64,000 bases of DNA, taken from contig NZ_JAAVUS010000006.1 in NCBI RefSeq assembly GCF_018449525.1, forward strand, positions 310,001 to 374,000, written 5' to 3'. Position 1 is the stretch's first letter. Each line of letters opens with the position of its first letter. Of the stretch, positions 43,265-53,000 are shown one piece after another. Origin of the DNA: Bradyrhizobium sp. dw_78 (GTDB lineage: Bacteria; Pseudomonadota; Alphaproteobacteria; Rhizobiales; Xanthobacteraceae). The position numbers and the translations under genes were made by a program. The notes under the pieces were generated by a model. The model ran no database searches. It was not told the DNA's origin and saw only the letters and a list, made by a program, of their open reading frames with translations.

Positions 43265-43293
43265 GCGATTGCCGGAGCAGGTCCGGCAATGAC
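43265..43293. repeat. Dispersed GCCGG...CCGGC palindrome, copy 1
   Basis: ATTGCCGGAGCAGGTCCGGCAATGAC; the same element as 55351-55379 (TTGCCGG-ATCAAGT-CCGGCAA), which is typical of Bradyrhizobium intergenic DNA. Confidence 0.7.
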
Positions 43294-43299
43294 AGTGCG

Positions 43300-44490
43300 T
43301 TACGCGCGCTTTTTGTCGCGCATCAGGTCCGCGAACCGCTTGAACAGATAATGCGAGTCGCGCGGGCCGGGCGAAGCCTCGGGATGGTACTGCACCGAGA
43401 ACACCGGCTTGCCGTCGAGCTGGATGCCGCAATTCGAGCCGTCGAACAGCGAGATGTGGGTTTGCGTCGCGCCCTTGGGCAGGGTTGCCTGATCCACCGC
43501 AAAACCGTGGTTCATCGAGGTGATCTCCACCTTGCCGGTGGTCTCGTCCTTGACCGGATGATTGGCGCCGTGATGGCCCTGGTGCATCTTTTTGGTCTTG
43601 GCGCCGACGGCAAGGCCCAGCATCTGATGGCCGAGGCAAATGCCGAACGTCGGCGTGCCCGAATCAATCACTTTCCTGATCACCGGCACCGCATATTTGC
43701 CGGTCTCGGCGGGATCGCCCGGGCCATTCGACAGGAACACGCCGTCCGGCTTCATCGCCAGGATATCTTCGGCGGACGTGGTCGCGGGCACCACCGTGAT
43801 CTTGCAGCCGACCCCGGCCAGCAGCCGCAGGATGTTGCGCTTGACGCCGTAATCGATGGCGACGACGTTGAATTGAGGGGCGGTTTGCCGGCCGAAGCCC
43901 TCGTTCCAGGTCCACGCTGTTTCATCCCAGGTGAAACGCTGGCCGGAGGTGACCATTGGCACCAGATCCATGCCTTCGAGACCGGGCCATTCGCGCGCTT
44001 CTTCCTTGAGGCCATGCAGATCGAACTGGCCGTCCTTGGAATGGGCAATGACGGCGTTCGGCATGCCCTTGGAGCGGATCAGCGCGGTCAGCGCGCGGGT
44101 ATCGATGCCGGACAGGCCGATGATGCCGCGCGCCTTCAGCCATTGGTCGAGGTGCCGCGTGGCGCGGTAATTCGAGGGATCGGTAATGGCGCTGCGCAGG
44201 ATCACGCCGCGCGCGCCGGGCGTCGCCGCCATGTTCACCGTCTCGATGTCTTCGTCGTTGGTGCCGACGTTGCCGATATGCGGGAAAGTGAAGGTGATGA
44301 GCTGGCCGGCATAAGAGGGATCGGTGAGGATCTCCTCGTAGCCGGTCATCGCGGTATTGAAGCAGACCTCGCCGACGGCGTGGCCTTCGGCGCCGAGGCC
44401 AAAGCCTTCCAGCACGGTGCCATCGGCCAGCACGAGGAGCGCGGTCGGCTTGTGGTCCGGCCAGGCTGAAGCGTTTTCAGATGTCGTCAT
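43300..44490 (-). CDS. carA: Carbamoyl-phosphate synthase small subunit
   Basis: A 396-residue glutaminase subunit from ATG 44490 (MTTSENASAWPDHKPTALLV), the usual family start; the frame opens to 44514. The N-terminal CPSase domain includes VCFNTAMTGYEEILTDPSYAGQ. The C-terminal class I glutamine amidotransferase has the nucleophile Cys in TPTFGICLGHQMLGLAVG and the His/Glu pair in FSVQYHPEASPGP. It supplies ammonia to CarB. carA and carB are about 4.1 kb apart here, with at least six genes between them, unlike the adjacent carAB pair of many bacteria. Confidence 0.97.
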   Translation of the reverse strand: MTTSENASAWPDHKPTALLVLADGTVLEGFGLGAEGHAVGEVCFNTAMTGYEEILTDPSYAGQLITFTFPHIGNVGTNDEDIETVNMAATPGARGVILRSAITDPSNYRATRHLDQWLKARGIIGLSGIDTRALTALIRSKGMPNAVIAHSKDGQFDLHGLKEEAREWPGLEGMDLVPMVTSGQRFTWDETAWTWNEGFGRQTAPQFNVVAIDYGVKRNILRLLAGVGCKITVVPATTSAEDILAMKPDGVFLSNGPGDPAETGKYAVPVIRKVIDSGTPTFGICLGHQMLGLAVGAKTKKMHQGHHGANHPVKDETTGKVEITSMNHGFAVDQATLPKGATQTHISLFDGSNCGIQLDGKPVFSVQYHPEASPGPRDSHYLFKRFADLMRDKKRA

Positions 44491-44773
44491 GAACGCATTA
44501 CATAATCGTCGCATCCGTGCCCGTCAAAGCCGGAAAGCACGGAATCCCGCGCGTCAGCCGATATTCGACCGCCGGAAAGGGGATTTTAAGGTGCGTCCCC
44601 CGTATTCGGCCGAATTTCATCAATTCCGACGTACTGGACGCCCGCGCATGGAAAACACGCTCGCCTATTGGCTGCGAAGCTAGAATGATCAACTTGAAGT
44701 TCCTGCACGGCGGTTGTCTCGGTGGCGCGAACAGCCTAGATCAGGCGCGTGAGGCGCCATAGAGGACGGGAAA

Positions 44774-45229
44774 ATGCTGCGCGACGACATCAATAATGCG
44801 GTCAAGGACGCGATGAAGGCAAAGGACGAGCGCAAGCTCTCCACGCTGCGCATGGTCAATTCGACCATCAAGAACGCCGACATCGATGCGCGCGGCCAGA
44901 GCAAGCCGCCGCTCAGCGACAGTGACCTGCTGGGCGTGCTGCAGAAGATGATCAAGCAGCGCCAGGAATCCGTCGAGCTCTACGAGAAGGGCGGCCGCGC
45001 CGAGCTTGCAGCCCAGGAGCGCGAGGAGATCGCGATCATCTCCGCTTACTTGCCGAAGCAGATGTCGGACGACGACGTGAAGGCCGCGATCGCCTCGATC
45101 ATCGCCGAGACCGGCGCCTCCGGGATCAAGGACATTGGCAAGGTCATCGGCGCGCTGAAGGCGAAATATGCGGGCCAGATGGATTTCGGCAAGGCCAGCG
45201 GCCTGGTGAAGGCGGCGCTGACCGGATAA
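44774..45229 (+). CDS. GatB/YqeY-family protein
   Basis: A 151-residue YqeY-type protein, related to the C-terminal tail of GatB (tRNA amidotransferase) but free-standing. Features are MLRDDINNAVKDAMKAKDERKLSTLRMVNSTIKN at the N-terminus, then QREEI-like AQEREEIAIISAYLPKQMS and the C-terminal helical domain ending GKASGLVKAALTG. GAGGACGGG precedes the ATG. In relatives it is divergent from carA, as here. Role in tRNA or glutamyl-tRNA metabolism is inferred from the family only. Confidence 0.92.
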   Translation: MLRDDINNAVKDAMKAKDERKLSTLRMVNSTIKNADIDARGQSKPPLSDSDLLGVLQKMIKQRQESVELYEKGGRAELAAQEREEIAIISAYLPKQMSDDDVKAAIASIIAETGASGIKDIGKVIGALKAKYAGQMDFGKASGLVKAALTG

Positions 45230-45330
45230 TCCGATGCTCGCGGAAGCCTTCACTTAAGACAAGACCACTCAATACAAGACCGCCGCTCCCGGATGGAAGC
45301 GGCGGCCGTAGAAGCAGCAAATAACGAAGC

Positions 45331-45744
45331 TTAGCTGTTGCGCAATCCTTCGGCCGCGCGCTTCCACTGCGTCACGTTGTCGGCGATCATCCGCGTCGAT
45401 TTCATCGCGGCCTGGCTCAGCTGGGCATAGCCCGAAATTTCGCGCTGCACGCGCTGGCCCTCGGCATGAAGCAGCTCACGCAGGCTTTCCAGTTCGCCGA
45501 TCAGGTTTTCGATTTCCGAAAGCGACGTCCCGGCCACGCGCTGGATCAGCGAGTTGACGTTGTTGACGGTCGCCTCATGGGTCGGCTCCAGCACTTCCGG
45601 GCCGGGTGCTGCATTCGGCGCCGGACGGCGCAAATAGGCGATATCGTTGCGTACGAAATCGCGGATGCCGGCTTCGACTTCCGTGACGGCGTCGAGATTG
45701 CTGTCCACTTCGGTTGATTCAACTTTTTCAGAACGAACGTTCAT
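45331..45744 (-). CDS. Conserved hypothetical helical protein
   Basis: A 137-residue cytoplasmic protein with Glu-rich N-terminus, a central Pro/Ala-rich linker and a helical C-terminal half (VNSLIQRVAGTSLSEIENLIGELESLRELLHAEGQRVQREISGY). No catalytic motif. This sequence type is frequent in Bradyrhizobium and I do not know a function. Confidence 0.65.
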   Translation of the reverse strand: MNVRSEKVESTEVDSNLDAVTEVEAGIRDFVRNDIAYLRRPAPNAAPGPEVLEPTHEATVNNVNSLIQRVAGTSLSEIENLIGELESLRELLHAEGQRVQREISGYAQLSQAAMKSTRMIADNVTQWKRAAEGLRNS

Positions 45745-45898
45745 CGACTAACCCCTGTTTCGCGTTGAGCGAGCGCGGACTCCCCCGCACGACGAAAGAT
45801 AAGTGGTTCTATCTGCGCTGCCGATTTTGGCCGCATCGGGGCCAATATGCGGCAATGGTCGATCTTTAACGCGGCTCAACACGCTGTTAACCTTGTGT

Positions 45899-46843
45899 TT
45901 ACCAGCTTTGCCTGTAGCCGGCGGTCAGACTCCTGTTCGGCGGCCCCACCGGGTTTTCGCCGATCGAGCCGCTGATGCTGACGCCGCCGAATAATTTCTG
46001 CTCGGCGCCGATCCGGCGCAGCCATCTTTCGTCGGTCGACGAGAGCGACTGGCCGGCGGTGAAGCTGGTGCCGGTGTCGGCGATGTTCAGCGTCGCCGAC
46101 TGATCGGTGTCGTAGCTCCGGGCCGGATGCCCGATCATCCCGACTCCGGGGATGGCGCCCTGTTCGATGAAGTCGTAGCCGTTCTGGAGCGTGAGCGAAT
46201 AGCGGTCGGTCAGCGGCACCGACTTGCTCAAGGACGTGCCGAGCTTGCTTTGATCCTGTGAAGGATCGACGCGCGCCTCCACTGCCGTCTTGTCCCAGAT
46301 CGCGTCGACGCCGGGAGCCGTGATCGATGCCCACGCCGTGCCGGAAGACTGCGGCAGGCTGCCGCCGTTCGCGAGCTTCTCCGACAGGAGCTGGGATTCG
46401 GTCAGCGTCTGCGGCTGGCGGGCGACGCTCATGTCGGCGCCGACCTGCGTATTCAGGAAGGACGACAGCGACTGTTTGACCGAGACCGCCGATGATCCGT
46501 TGGTATTGTTGTCATTTGACGACCAGCTCAAGGCGGCGCCCGGCAAGGCTTGCGGCGCGGACCGTGCTTTCCCGGCCGGGTGGACGGCCGGCGCCGATGC
46601 GTCGACATTGAGCTGGCTCCAGTCCAGCCTGTCGACGTCGATATCTTTCATGTCGTCGTCGTTGGTATTCACGGGCGCGCCTGTCGTCTCGGCAACGCGC
46701 GCATCGGCCCAGGGATCAGGAGGGAGATTGGCGGTTGGATTGGTGGCGGCTGTCTGCGCATGCGCCGAAAGCAGCCATGCCGCGCTGAAGCCGGCGACCA
46801 AAACCGGCAGCCCTGTCCAGCGATGTCGTCCCGTCGAAGTCAT
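45899..46843 (-). CDS. Exported hypothetical protein, barrel-like C-terminus
   Basis: A 314-residue protein with a Sec signal peptide (LPVLVAGFSAAWLLSAHAQ). The mature N-terminal part is Asp/Asn/Thr-rich and disordered-looking. The C-terminal half alternates hydrophobic and polar residues as in beta strands (YSLTLQNGYDFIEQG, TSFTAGQSLSST, GGVSISGSIGENPVG) and ends with the aromatic LTAGYRQSW, like outer-membrane proteins. It probably localises to the outer membrane or periplasm; function unknown. Confidence 0.65.
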   Translation of the reverse strand: MTSTGRHRWTGLPVLVAGFSAAWLLSAHAQTAATNPTANLPPDPWADARVAETTGAPVNTNDDDMKDIDVDRLDWSQLNVDASAPAVHPAGKARSAPQALPGAALSWSSNDNNTNGSSAVSVKQSLSSFLNTQVGADMSVARQPQTLTESQLLSEKLANGGSLPQSSGTAWASITAPGVDAIWDKTAVEARVDPSQDQSKLGTSLSKSVPLTDRYSLTLQNGYDFIEQGAIPGVGMIGHPARSYDTDQSATLNIADTGTSFTAGQSLSSTDERWLRRIGAEQKLFGGVSISGSIGENPVGPPNRSLTAGYRQSW

Positions 46844-47001
46844 AAGCTCAGCCCTGATCCGGTCCGGCTGCCAATGCCGGACGCGACCAAAATGCGTTTG
46901 CCGTGGTGCAAAATTATGGCGCCAGGCGCAAGCCGTGATTCACATCATCGCGATGCCGCGATCCGCCTGAGCGGTGCTCCGCACCGCCCAGGCCAATGTC
47001 C

Positions 47002-47436
47002 TTACGACGCCAGCTTCGGCAGATGGATCGGGCGTCCGAGCGCCTGTTCCACCAGATCGAAGGTGTCGACGAGAACGCGGATATTGGAGAGCCGGCCCGC
47101 CTTGAACTGTGCGAAATGCGCAAGCCGCAGGCTGATCGGCTTGTTGGAATCGAGCGCCGTCAGCGAATAGCGTATCATCGAGGCTGCTGAATCGACGCCG
47201 AGCAGCACCGACTCCCGGTTGACACGGTGGACCCGGACGTTGTCGGCGATCCGCCTGATCACATCGAGCACGGCTGCCTTGCCGCGGCGCGCGCCGAAAA
47301 AGGGAAACATGTCGATCGGGCCATAAATCGCCCAGTCCACGTCGTCGTCAATCAAGGCTTCGAGATCCGCGTATTGGCGCTCATCGATCGCGCGATGCAA
47401 TGCGCGCGAAAAACGCCAGAGACTATGCTCTGTCAT
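47002..47436 (-). CDS. SnoaL/NTF2-fold protein 1
   Basis: A 144-residue NTF2-like protein (MTEHSLWRFSRALHRAIDER) with the cone-fold pattern: N-terminal helices, DDDVDWAIYGPIDMFPFFGARRGKAAVLDVIRR and a final sheet (LRLAHFAQFKAGRLSNIRVLVDTFDLVEQALG). It is paralogous to the next gene (shared FP-x-G-x-x-x-G and the D-F-D-x-V-x-Q-x-LG ending). The family includes isomerases, dehydratases and ligand binders. A PhaR-like site lies about 140 bases upstream. Function unknown. Confidence 0.8.
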   Translation of the reverse strand: MTEHSLWRFSRALHRAIDERQYADLEALIDDDVDWAIYGPIDMFPFFGARRGKAAVLDVIRRIADNVRVHRVNRESVLLGVDSAASMIRYSLTALDSNKPISLRLAHFAQFKAGRLSNIRVLVDTFDLVEQALGRPIHLPKLAS

Positions 47437-47573
47437 TATATGCATTCCTGAACATGGCTTGAAAAATAAGCAAGCGGCCCACAGAGCGTCATTGGCGACG
47501 CCGCGGCCGGATGCTTCACTTCGTTCCTAGGTTGTGAAATAGCGGCGGCCAACCGGAATGCAATCTGCAATTT

Positions 47574-47585
47574 TGCATTGCACAA
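47574..47585 (+). promoter_or_regulatory. Candidate PhaR operator between SnoaL-like genes
   Basis: TGCATTGCACAA, identical to the site ahead of phasin 2 (5154-5165), including the preceding T. It sits in the 265-bp gap upstream of the leftward SnoaL-like gene 1. Confidence 0.5.
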
Positions 47586-47701
47586 ATGCGACGTGCCGAT
47601 GAACCGAAAAAGTTCTAACCGCCGTGCCGGTGCGCAGCCTCACGCCCGATCGCTGTTTCGATATCGCGAAACGCCATCACCCCGATGCCGCCGCGATAGG
47701 C

Positions 47702-48157
47702 TTAGCTGCGCATTGCCTCGCGCAGGTCGGTGGCGAATGAATGGGTGAGGTCCTGGCCGAGCAATTGCTGGACGAAGTCGAATGAGTCGAGGAATGCGCG
47801 ATGAATGTGGATCAGCCCGTCGCGCATCGTGAAGAATTGGGCGGTCTCGAGCCGGACCATGCGATCGTCATTGCGCTTGCGCAGGCTGAGGAGCTGTATC
47901 GTCGCGACCTTGTCGCCCTCGACGGCCATGAACTTGACCTCGCATTTCCGGCTCGAATAATAGCTCTGCTGCGTCCGGATCGCTTCGCTGATCCAGGCCC
48001 TGCCGTGCTTCTGTCCGAGATGCGGAAACAGGTCGACCGGCGCGTGGGTTACGCTGTCGAGTTCCTCGTCGCAATACGTCATCGCCTTGTCGATGTCGCC
48101 GGAATAGAACGCGTCGAGGAAATTCAGCACGCTTTGCCGGTGCATATCCTCAGCCAT
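47702..48157 (-). CDS. SnoaL/NTF2-fold protein 2
   Basis: A 151-residue NTF2-like protein (MAEDMHRQSVLNFLDAFYSG). The pattern matches its neighbour: helix pair, ELDSVTHAPVDLFPHLGQKHGRAWISEAI, then VRLETAQFFTMRDGLIHIHRAFLDSFDFVQQLLGQDL. It lies upstream of SnoaL-like gene 1 in the same direction, 265 bases away, so the two are probably separately promoted products of a duplication. Ligand or reaction unknown. Confidence 0.8.
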   Translation of the reverse strand: MAEDMHRQSVLNFLDAFYSGDIDKAMTYCDEELDSVTHAPVDLFPHLGQKHGRAWISEAIRTQQSYYSSRKCEVKFMAVEGDKVATIQLLSLRKRNDDRMVRLETAQFFTMRDGLIHIHRAFLDSFDFVQQLLGQDLTHSFATDLREAMRS

Positions 48158-48543
48158 TTCCTTCTCCGCGGCATTCCATTCCGATTCGCTGTAACGGTTC
48201 CATTGTGAACGGAATTATCAGGCGATCAATCGGCAAAGCAACGTAAGTGTGTACACAGCCATGAGGCGCGGGCCGGTGCAATTTTTACGTGTAGCACTGT
48301 GCCGATTTCGCGCGAATGCGTTTCAACGGCCGTGCAGATTGCCGCGCGACATGCCCGGTGATTCCGTGCGGACGTTTCTCCATGCGCCTGATCTCGTAGG
48401 GATCGTCCCGAGCGCGGCACGGTCTGCGTATCATTTGTTTCATCATTCCGATCCGGCTTGAACCGCGGCGGCCATTACCTATCTCACGGGCGCGGCGCGA
48501 TGGAATCGGATCGACCAAGCCGCGGGAAGAGGAAGCAGCCGCC
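48158..48543. other. Intergenic region, divergent promoters
   Basis: 386 bases between the leftward SnoaL-like gene and the rightward small exported protein; no convincing gene or operator was seen. Confidence 0.4.
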
Positions 48544-48786
48544 ATGAAAACGATCGCCACCTTGTTCGCCGTCGCCGCGCTGACGCTGGCCGCCACTGCG
48601 GCCGACGCCAAGGGCTGCATCAAGGGCGCGGTGGTCGGCGGCATTGCCGGTCACTATGCCGGCCATCACGGCCTGCTCGGCGCCGCCGCCGGCTGCCTCT
48701 ACGGCCGCCACCACGCCAAGGAGCAGGAGCGCCAGCAGCAACAGCAAGGCCAGGGCCAGCCGCCCGAGGCGCAAGGCAAGATCTGA
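48544..48786 (+). CDS. Small exported glycine-zipper-like protein
   Basis: An 80-residue protein: signal peptide (MKTIATLFAVAALTLAATAADA), a short Gly-rich segment GCIKGAVVGGIAGHYAGHHG with GxxxG spacing as in glycine zippers, and a Gln-rich tail (KEQERQQQQQGQGQ). The GLLGAAAGCLYG repeat of small residues suggests membrane or envelope association. Similar small proteins are common in Bradyrhizobium. Function unknown. Confidence 0.7.
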   Translation: MKTIATLFAVAALTLAATAADAKGCIKGAVVGGIAGHYAGHHGLLGAAAGCLYGRHHAKEQERQQQQQGQGQPPEAQGKI

Positions 48787-49715
48787 TTCGTCATTGTTCG
48801 GAGCTTGGATGCCTTTGTTGTCGCCCCCGCGAACGCAGAGATCCATGACCGCTGATGCCAGTTGTCGATCGAACTGCGGCTGCAGCGTCGTGTGACAATA
48901 GGCTTGTGTGGCTATGGGTCCCGGCGCAAGGCCGGGACGACATGGAATTTGTTTTCCGATTTAATTTTCAAACAGCAGGCGCAACCTCGCGATCCCGCGG
49001 CGCGATGCGTCCGAGTCATGCACGAACCATTTGCCCCACAAAAAAAGAGGGCGCAGGAAACGCCGGGTGCCCGCCGCACCCGCAGCCTCGCGTGCAAAAT
49101 GTAGAAAGCACACGAGTTCGTCACCACAGGTGTACCGGAACGCCCGGCGTTTCCTGCGCAATGGTTTTAACGGCTTACTCCGCGCTCTCCCCGGCGACGA
49201 ATTCGTCTTGTCACCGTCATCGGCGGATTGAAGGTTTTGTCAGTTCGGTCGAACCGACATCGCCTCCGCCAACTTGACACCAGCAACGGGTGCCAGGACC
49301 ACACGGCTTCACCGTCCGCAACAGCGCCGTTCGTCCGCGCGCCGTCATCGCTCACGAGCCGTGAAGCCCGCCCTGCGATTCCATTCGCGCGCCCGGCGCT
49401 GCCGCGTCCACCGCATCCCGCGCCCAACGTCCGTGACGATCGCGATACGCCCCTCTTTGGGGTACGGGATGGCGCGGCAGATGCAGGTGATTTGGGTCGG
49501 ATGAAAACGGAAATATTTTTAGGGACGGGGCTGGACAGGGCAAATCACTTTTCGCGGCCCGTCGACAGCTTGCCTGGATTGCCGTCGTGGCTGTCATCGG
49601 GCGCGCATTCGCTTGTCCCGTTGGCGCAGTCTCTCGGCCATGCTCCTGTTGAAATTCCCAGGAACATCGCCGCCATCGTCGGCGTTTTCCCTTCGTTGCG
49701 TGACGGAGGAGAACG
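48787..49715. other. Repeat-rich intergenic stretch
   Basis: 929 bases without a supported protein gene. Most of it (about 48905-49500) is a dispersed repeat whose false frames are often annotated as hypothetical proteins in Bradyrhizobium. Confidence 0.6.
48905..49500. repeat. Long dispersed repeat of Bradyrhizobium type
   Basis: The segment starts with a short palindrome (GTCCCGGCGCAAGGCCGGGAC, split arms GTCCCGGC/GCCGGGAC, about 48919-48939) and continues with sequence whose overlapping frames read RRTRSLACKM, FVHDSDASRRGIARLRL and PHPAPNVRDDR. I recall these from many Bradyrhizobium hypothetical proteins that are really copies of one repeat. It contains a 19-nt inverted repeat (49051-49069 against 49141-49159, one mismatch) able to form a long hairpin. 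Confidence 0.65.
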
Positions 49716-49907
49716 ATGACAAAGCCGCTGATAAAAACCATCCGACCCGTTCCCGACGAGAACCAGTGCCACAAGGGCCCCGGCAGCGTGCCCGGTGTTC
49801 CGCTCGACACCACCAAGGGCCATCGTGACGACGAGAAGCACAATATCCGCGAGCAGGCCGCACACGGCAATCTGATCCAGAACACCAGCAACAGGCGGTC
49901 GGGATAA
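49716..49907 (+). CDS. Small hydrophilic conserved protein
   Basis: A 63-residue protein (MTKPLIKTIRPVPDENQCHK) with GGAGG seven bases before the ATG. It is strongly hydrophilic, Asn/Gln/His-rich, with VPGVPLDTTKGHRDDEKHN and NLIQNTSNRRSG. This type of small, probably disordered protein recurs in Bradyrhizobium and is reminiscent of stress-related hydrophilic proteins. Function unknown. Confidence 0.65.
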   Translation: MTKPLIKTIRPVPDENQCHKGPGSVPGVPLDTTKGHRDDEKHNIREQAAHGNLIQNTSNRRSG

Positions 49908-49933
49908 GAGGCCCGCGTGTACATCTTCACACG

Positions 49934-50033
49934 CCGTCATTCCGGGACGCGTGACATGCGAACCTGGAATCCATAGCCACCCGCAAATGGACTCCGGACA
50001 GTCACTTTCGCGGTTTCCGGAATGACGGAAACG
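49934..50033. repeat. Inverted-repeat element (GTCATTCCGG type)
   Basis: CGTCATTCCGG (49935-49945) and CCGGAATGACGG (about 50017-50028) bracket about 70 bases; a common intergenic palindrome in Bradyrhizobium. Confidence 0.65.
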
Positions 50034-50085
50034 CAATTGCTTAGCAGGCCGGAATTCCGCGCGGAAAGTTCGGATGGGCTACCGA

Positions 50086-53000
50086 CTACCGCTTCTTCCA
50101 TCCGCCCCGGTGCCCCGGCGCGCCGCCGGTGGAGCGCGGGGAGGGACCGAATTCGGGGCCTGACTGGCGCGAGTCGGTGGGCTGGAAGATCTTGCTGCCG
50201 GGACCGGGCGGCTTGCTCGGGAGCGTCCCGCCGGGGCGATGGGGCACGCTCTCCGTGCCCGGTCCCATTTCGTCCAATGTCGGCTTGCGCGGACGGGCAG
50301 TTTTGCCGCGCGACGGCTTGACCTCGTGCCAGGTCGCGATGCCCATCTCGTCGAGATCGGGCTTGTGGATTTTCGAGGCAGCGCCTGAGCTCGGGGTATT
50401 GTTGCCGCCGCGCTTCGGGGACTGCCGCGGCAAATTGGCGGCCTCGCCGTATTTCTTTGTGCCCGCATAGGCGCCGGCCTTGCCCTGTACCACGCGCTGC
50501 TTGGCGGTGGGGTCGTCGACCACGGCCAGTTCGGTGGCGCGCAGGCGCTTGACCTCGTCGCGCAGGCGCGCCGCTTCCTCGAAGTTCAGGTCGGCGGCGG
50601 CCTCGCGCATCCGGGTTTCGAGATCGGCCAGCACGGCTTCGAAATTATGCCCGATCGCGATCACGTCGTCGGCCATGCCGTGATCGCCGAGATCGACCAT
50701 CACATGGTCGCGTTCGTAGACCGAATTGAGGATGTCGCCGATCGATTTCTTCACGCTCTCCGGCGTGATGTTGTTGGCGGTGTTGTATTCGACCTGCTTC
50801 TCGCGGCGGCGGTTGGTCTCGGCGATGGCGCGCTCCATCGAGCCGGTCATGTGGTCGGCATAGAGGATCACCTTGCCGTCGACGTTGCGCGCGGCGCGGC
50901 CGATGGTCTGGATCAGCGAGGTCTCGCTGCGCAGAAACCCTTCCTTGTCGGCGTCGAGGATCGCGACCAGCGCGCATTCGGGAATGTCGAGGCCCTCGCG
51001 CAACAAATTGATGCCGACCAGCGCGTCGAAGGCGCCGAGCCGCAAATCCCGGATGAGCTCGATACGTTCGATGGTGTCGATGTCCGAATGCATGTAGCGC
51101 ACGCGGATGCCCTGCTCGTGCAGATATTCGGTGAGGTCTTCCGCCATCCGCTTGGTCAGCACGGTGACGAGCGAGCGATAGCCGGCCTGCGCGGTGGCGC
51201 GCACCTCGCCGACGAGGTCGTCGACCTGGGTGCGGGCGGGGCGAATGTTGACGGGAGGATCGATCAATCCGGTCGGGCGGATGACCTGCTCGACGAATAC
51301 GCCGCCGCTTTCATTGATCTCCCACGCCGCCGGCGTTGCCGACACCGCGACCGTCTGCGGGCGCATCATGTCCCACTCCTCGAAGCGAAGCGGCCGGTTG
51401 TCCATGCAGGAGGGCAGGCGAAAACCGTATTCTGCCAGCGTCGCCTTGCGGCGGAAGTCGCCGCGGAACATGCCGCCGATCTGCGGAATGGTGACGTGGC
51501 TTTCGTCGGCGAACACCAGCGCGTTGTCGGGCACATATTCGAACAGGGTCGGCGGCGGCTCGCCGGGAAGGCGGCCGGTCAGATAGCGCGAATAGTTCTC
51601 GATGCCGGCGCAGCTTCCGGTGGCTTCCATCATCTCGATATCGAAGGTGGTGCGCTGTTCCAGCCGCTGCGCCTCGAGAAGCCGGCCCTGATTGTTGAGC
51701 TGGTCCAGCCGCAGCTTCAATTCGCTCTTGATCGACTTGATCGCCTGCACCAGCGTCGGCCGCGGCGTCACATAGTGCGAATTGGCGTAGACCTTGATGA
51801 ATTCAAGCTCGTCCTGCTTGTGGCCGGTGAGCGGATCGAACTCCTCGATGTTCTCGACGGTGTCGCCGAACAGGTTGATGCGCCAGGCGCGGTCTTCATA
51901 ATGCGCCGGGAAGATGTCGATGACGTCGCCGCGGACGCGAAACGTGCCGCGGGTGAAATCGGCCTGGGTGCGCTTGTATTGCAGCGCCACCAGGTCGGCG
52001 ATCAACTGCCGCTGGTCGATGCGCTCGCCCTTCTTCAGCGCGAACGTCATCGCGGTGTAGGTTTCGACCGAGCCGATACCGTAGATGCAGGACACCGAGG
52101 CGACGATGATGACGTCGTCGCGCTCGAGCAGCGCGCGCGTCGCCGAATGGCGCATGCGGTCGATCTGTTCGTTGATCGAGGAATCCTTCTCGATATAGGT
52201 GTCGGTCCGCGGCACATAGGCCTCGGGCTGGTAGTAGTCGTAATAGGAGACAAAATATTCGACGGCGTTGTCGGGGAAGAAGCTCTTGAACTCGCCATAG
52301 AGCTGCGCCGCCAGCGTCTTGTTCGGCGCCAGGATGATCGCGGGGCGCTGCGTCGCCTCGATCACCTGGGCCATGGTATAGGTCTTGCCGGAGCCGGTGA
52401 CGCCGAGCAGCACCTGGGTGCGGTCGTGGCGGTTGATGCCCTCGACCAGTTCGGCGATCGCGGTCGGCTGGTCGCCCTTCGGCTGGTATTCGGACTTGAT
52501 CTCGAAGCGCACGCCGCCTTCGGATTTTTCCGGGCGCGGCGGACGATGCGGGGTCCAGACTCGCAACTGGCCGTCCTGGCCGCGGAATTCGGGGCGGCCT
52601 TCGCGGATCAGATTTTCCAGCGCGTCGGCGGTGGCCTTGACGCCCAGCGCTTCCATCTTGCTGCGCGGCGGACGCGCCAGCGCTTCGTCGTCGTCCTCCG
52701 CGGTCGGCAGACCGAGCTGCCGCGCCAGTTCGGGATCGAGCGTCGGTATCGTCGCCGCGGTGCCGTAATGGGCCTGCGGCGCTTCGTCGAAGCCGGAGTT
52801 CGCGGAAGTCTCCCCACCCTGGCCCTCTCTCGCTTGCGGGGGAGAAGTGGGTGGGGGCAAGCCGGGCGACGTGCCGTTTGCCGTATCGCGCTTGGCGGCA
52901 TCATCGCCCGCGCCGCGCGTTGAAGCCCGCGCGCGGTGTACGGCGGCTTCGCCGCCGGCGCGGCGCTCCCAGGAATTGTCCGGCGGCGGCTGCAAGCCGG

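Noticed and set aside
48862..49231. Several 60-80-residue frames (for example reading FVHDSDASRRGIARLRLL)
   Set aside because: These are translations of a dispersed repeat, not genes.
50647..52923. 758-residue open frame opposite uvrB
   Set aside because: Shadow of uvrB third-position bias; no recognisable domain.
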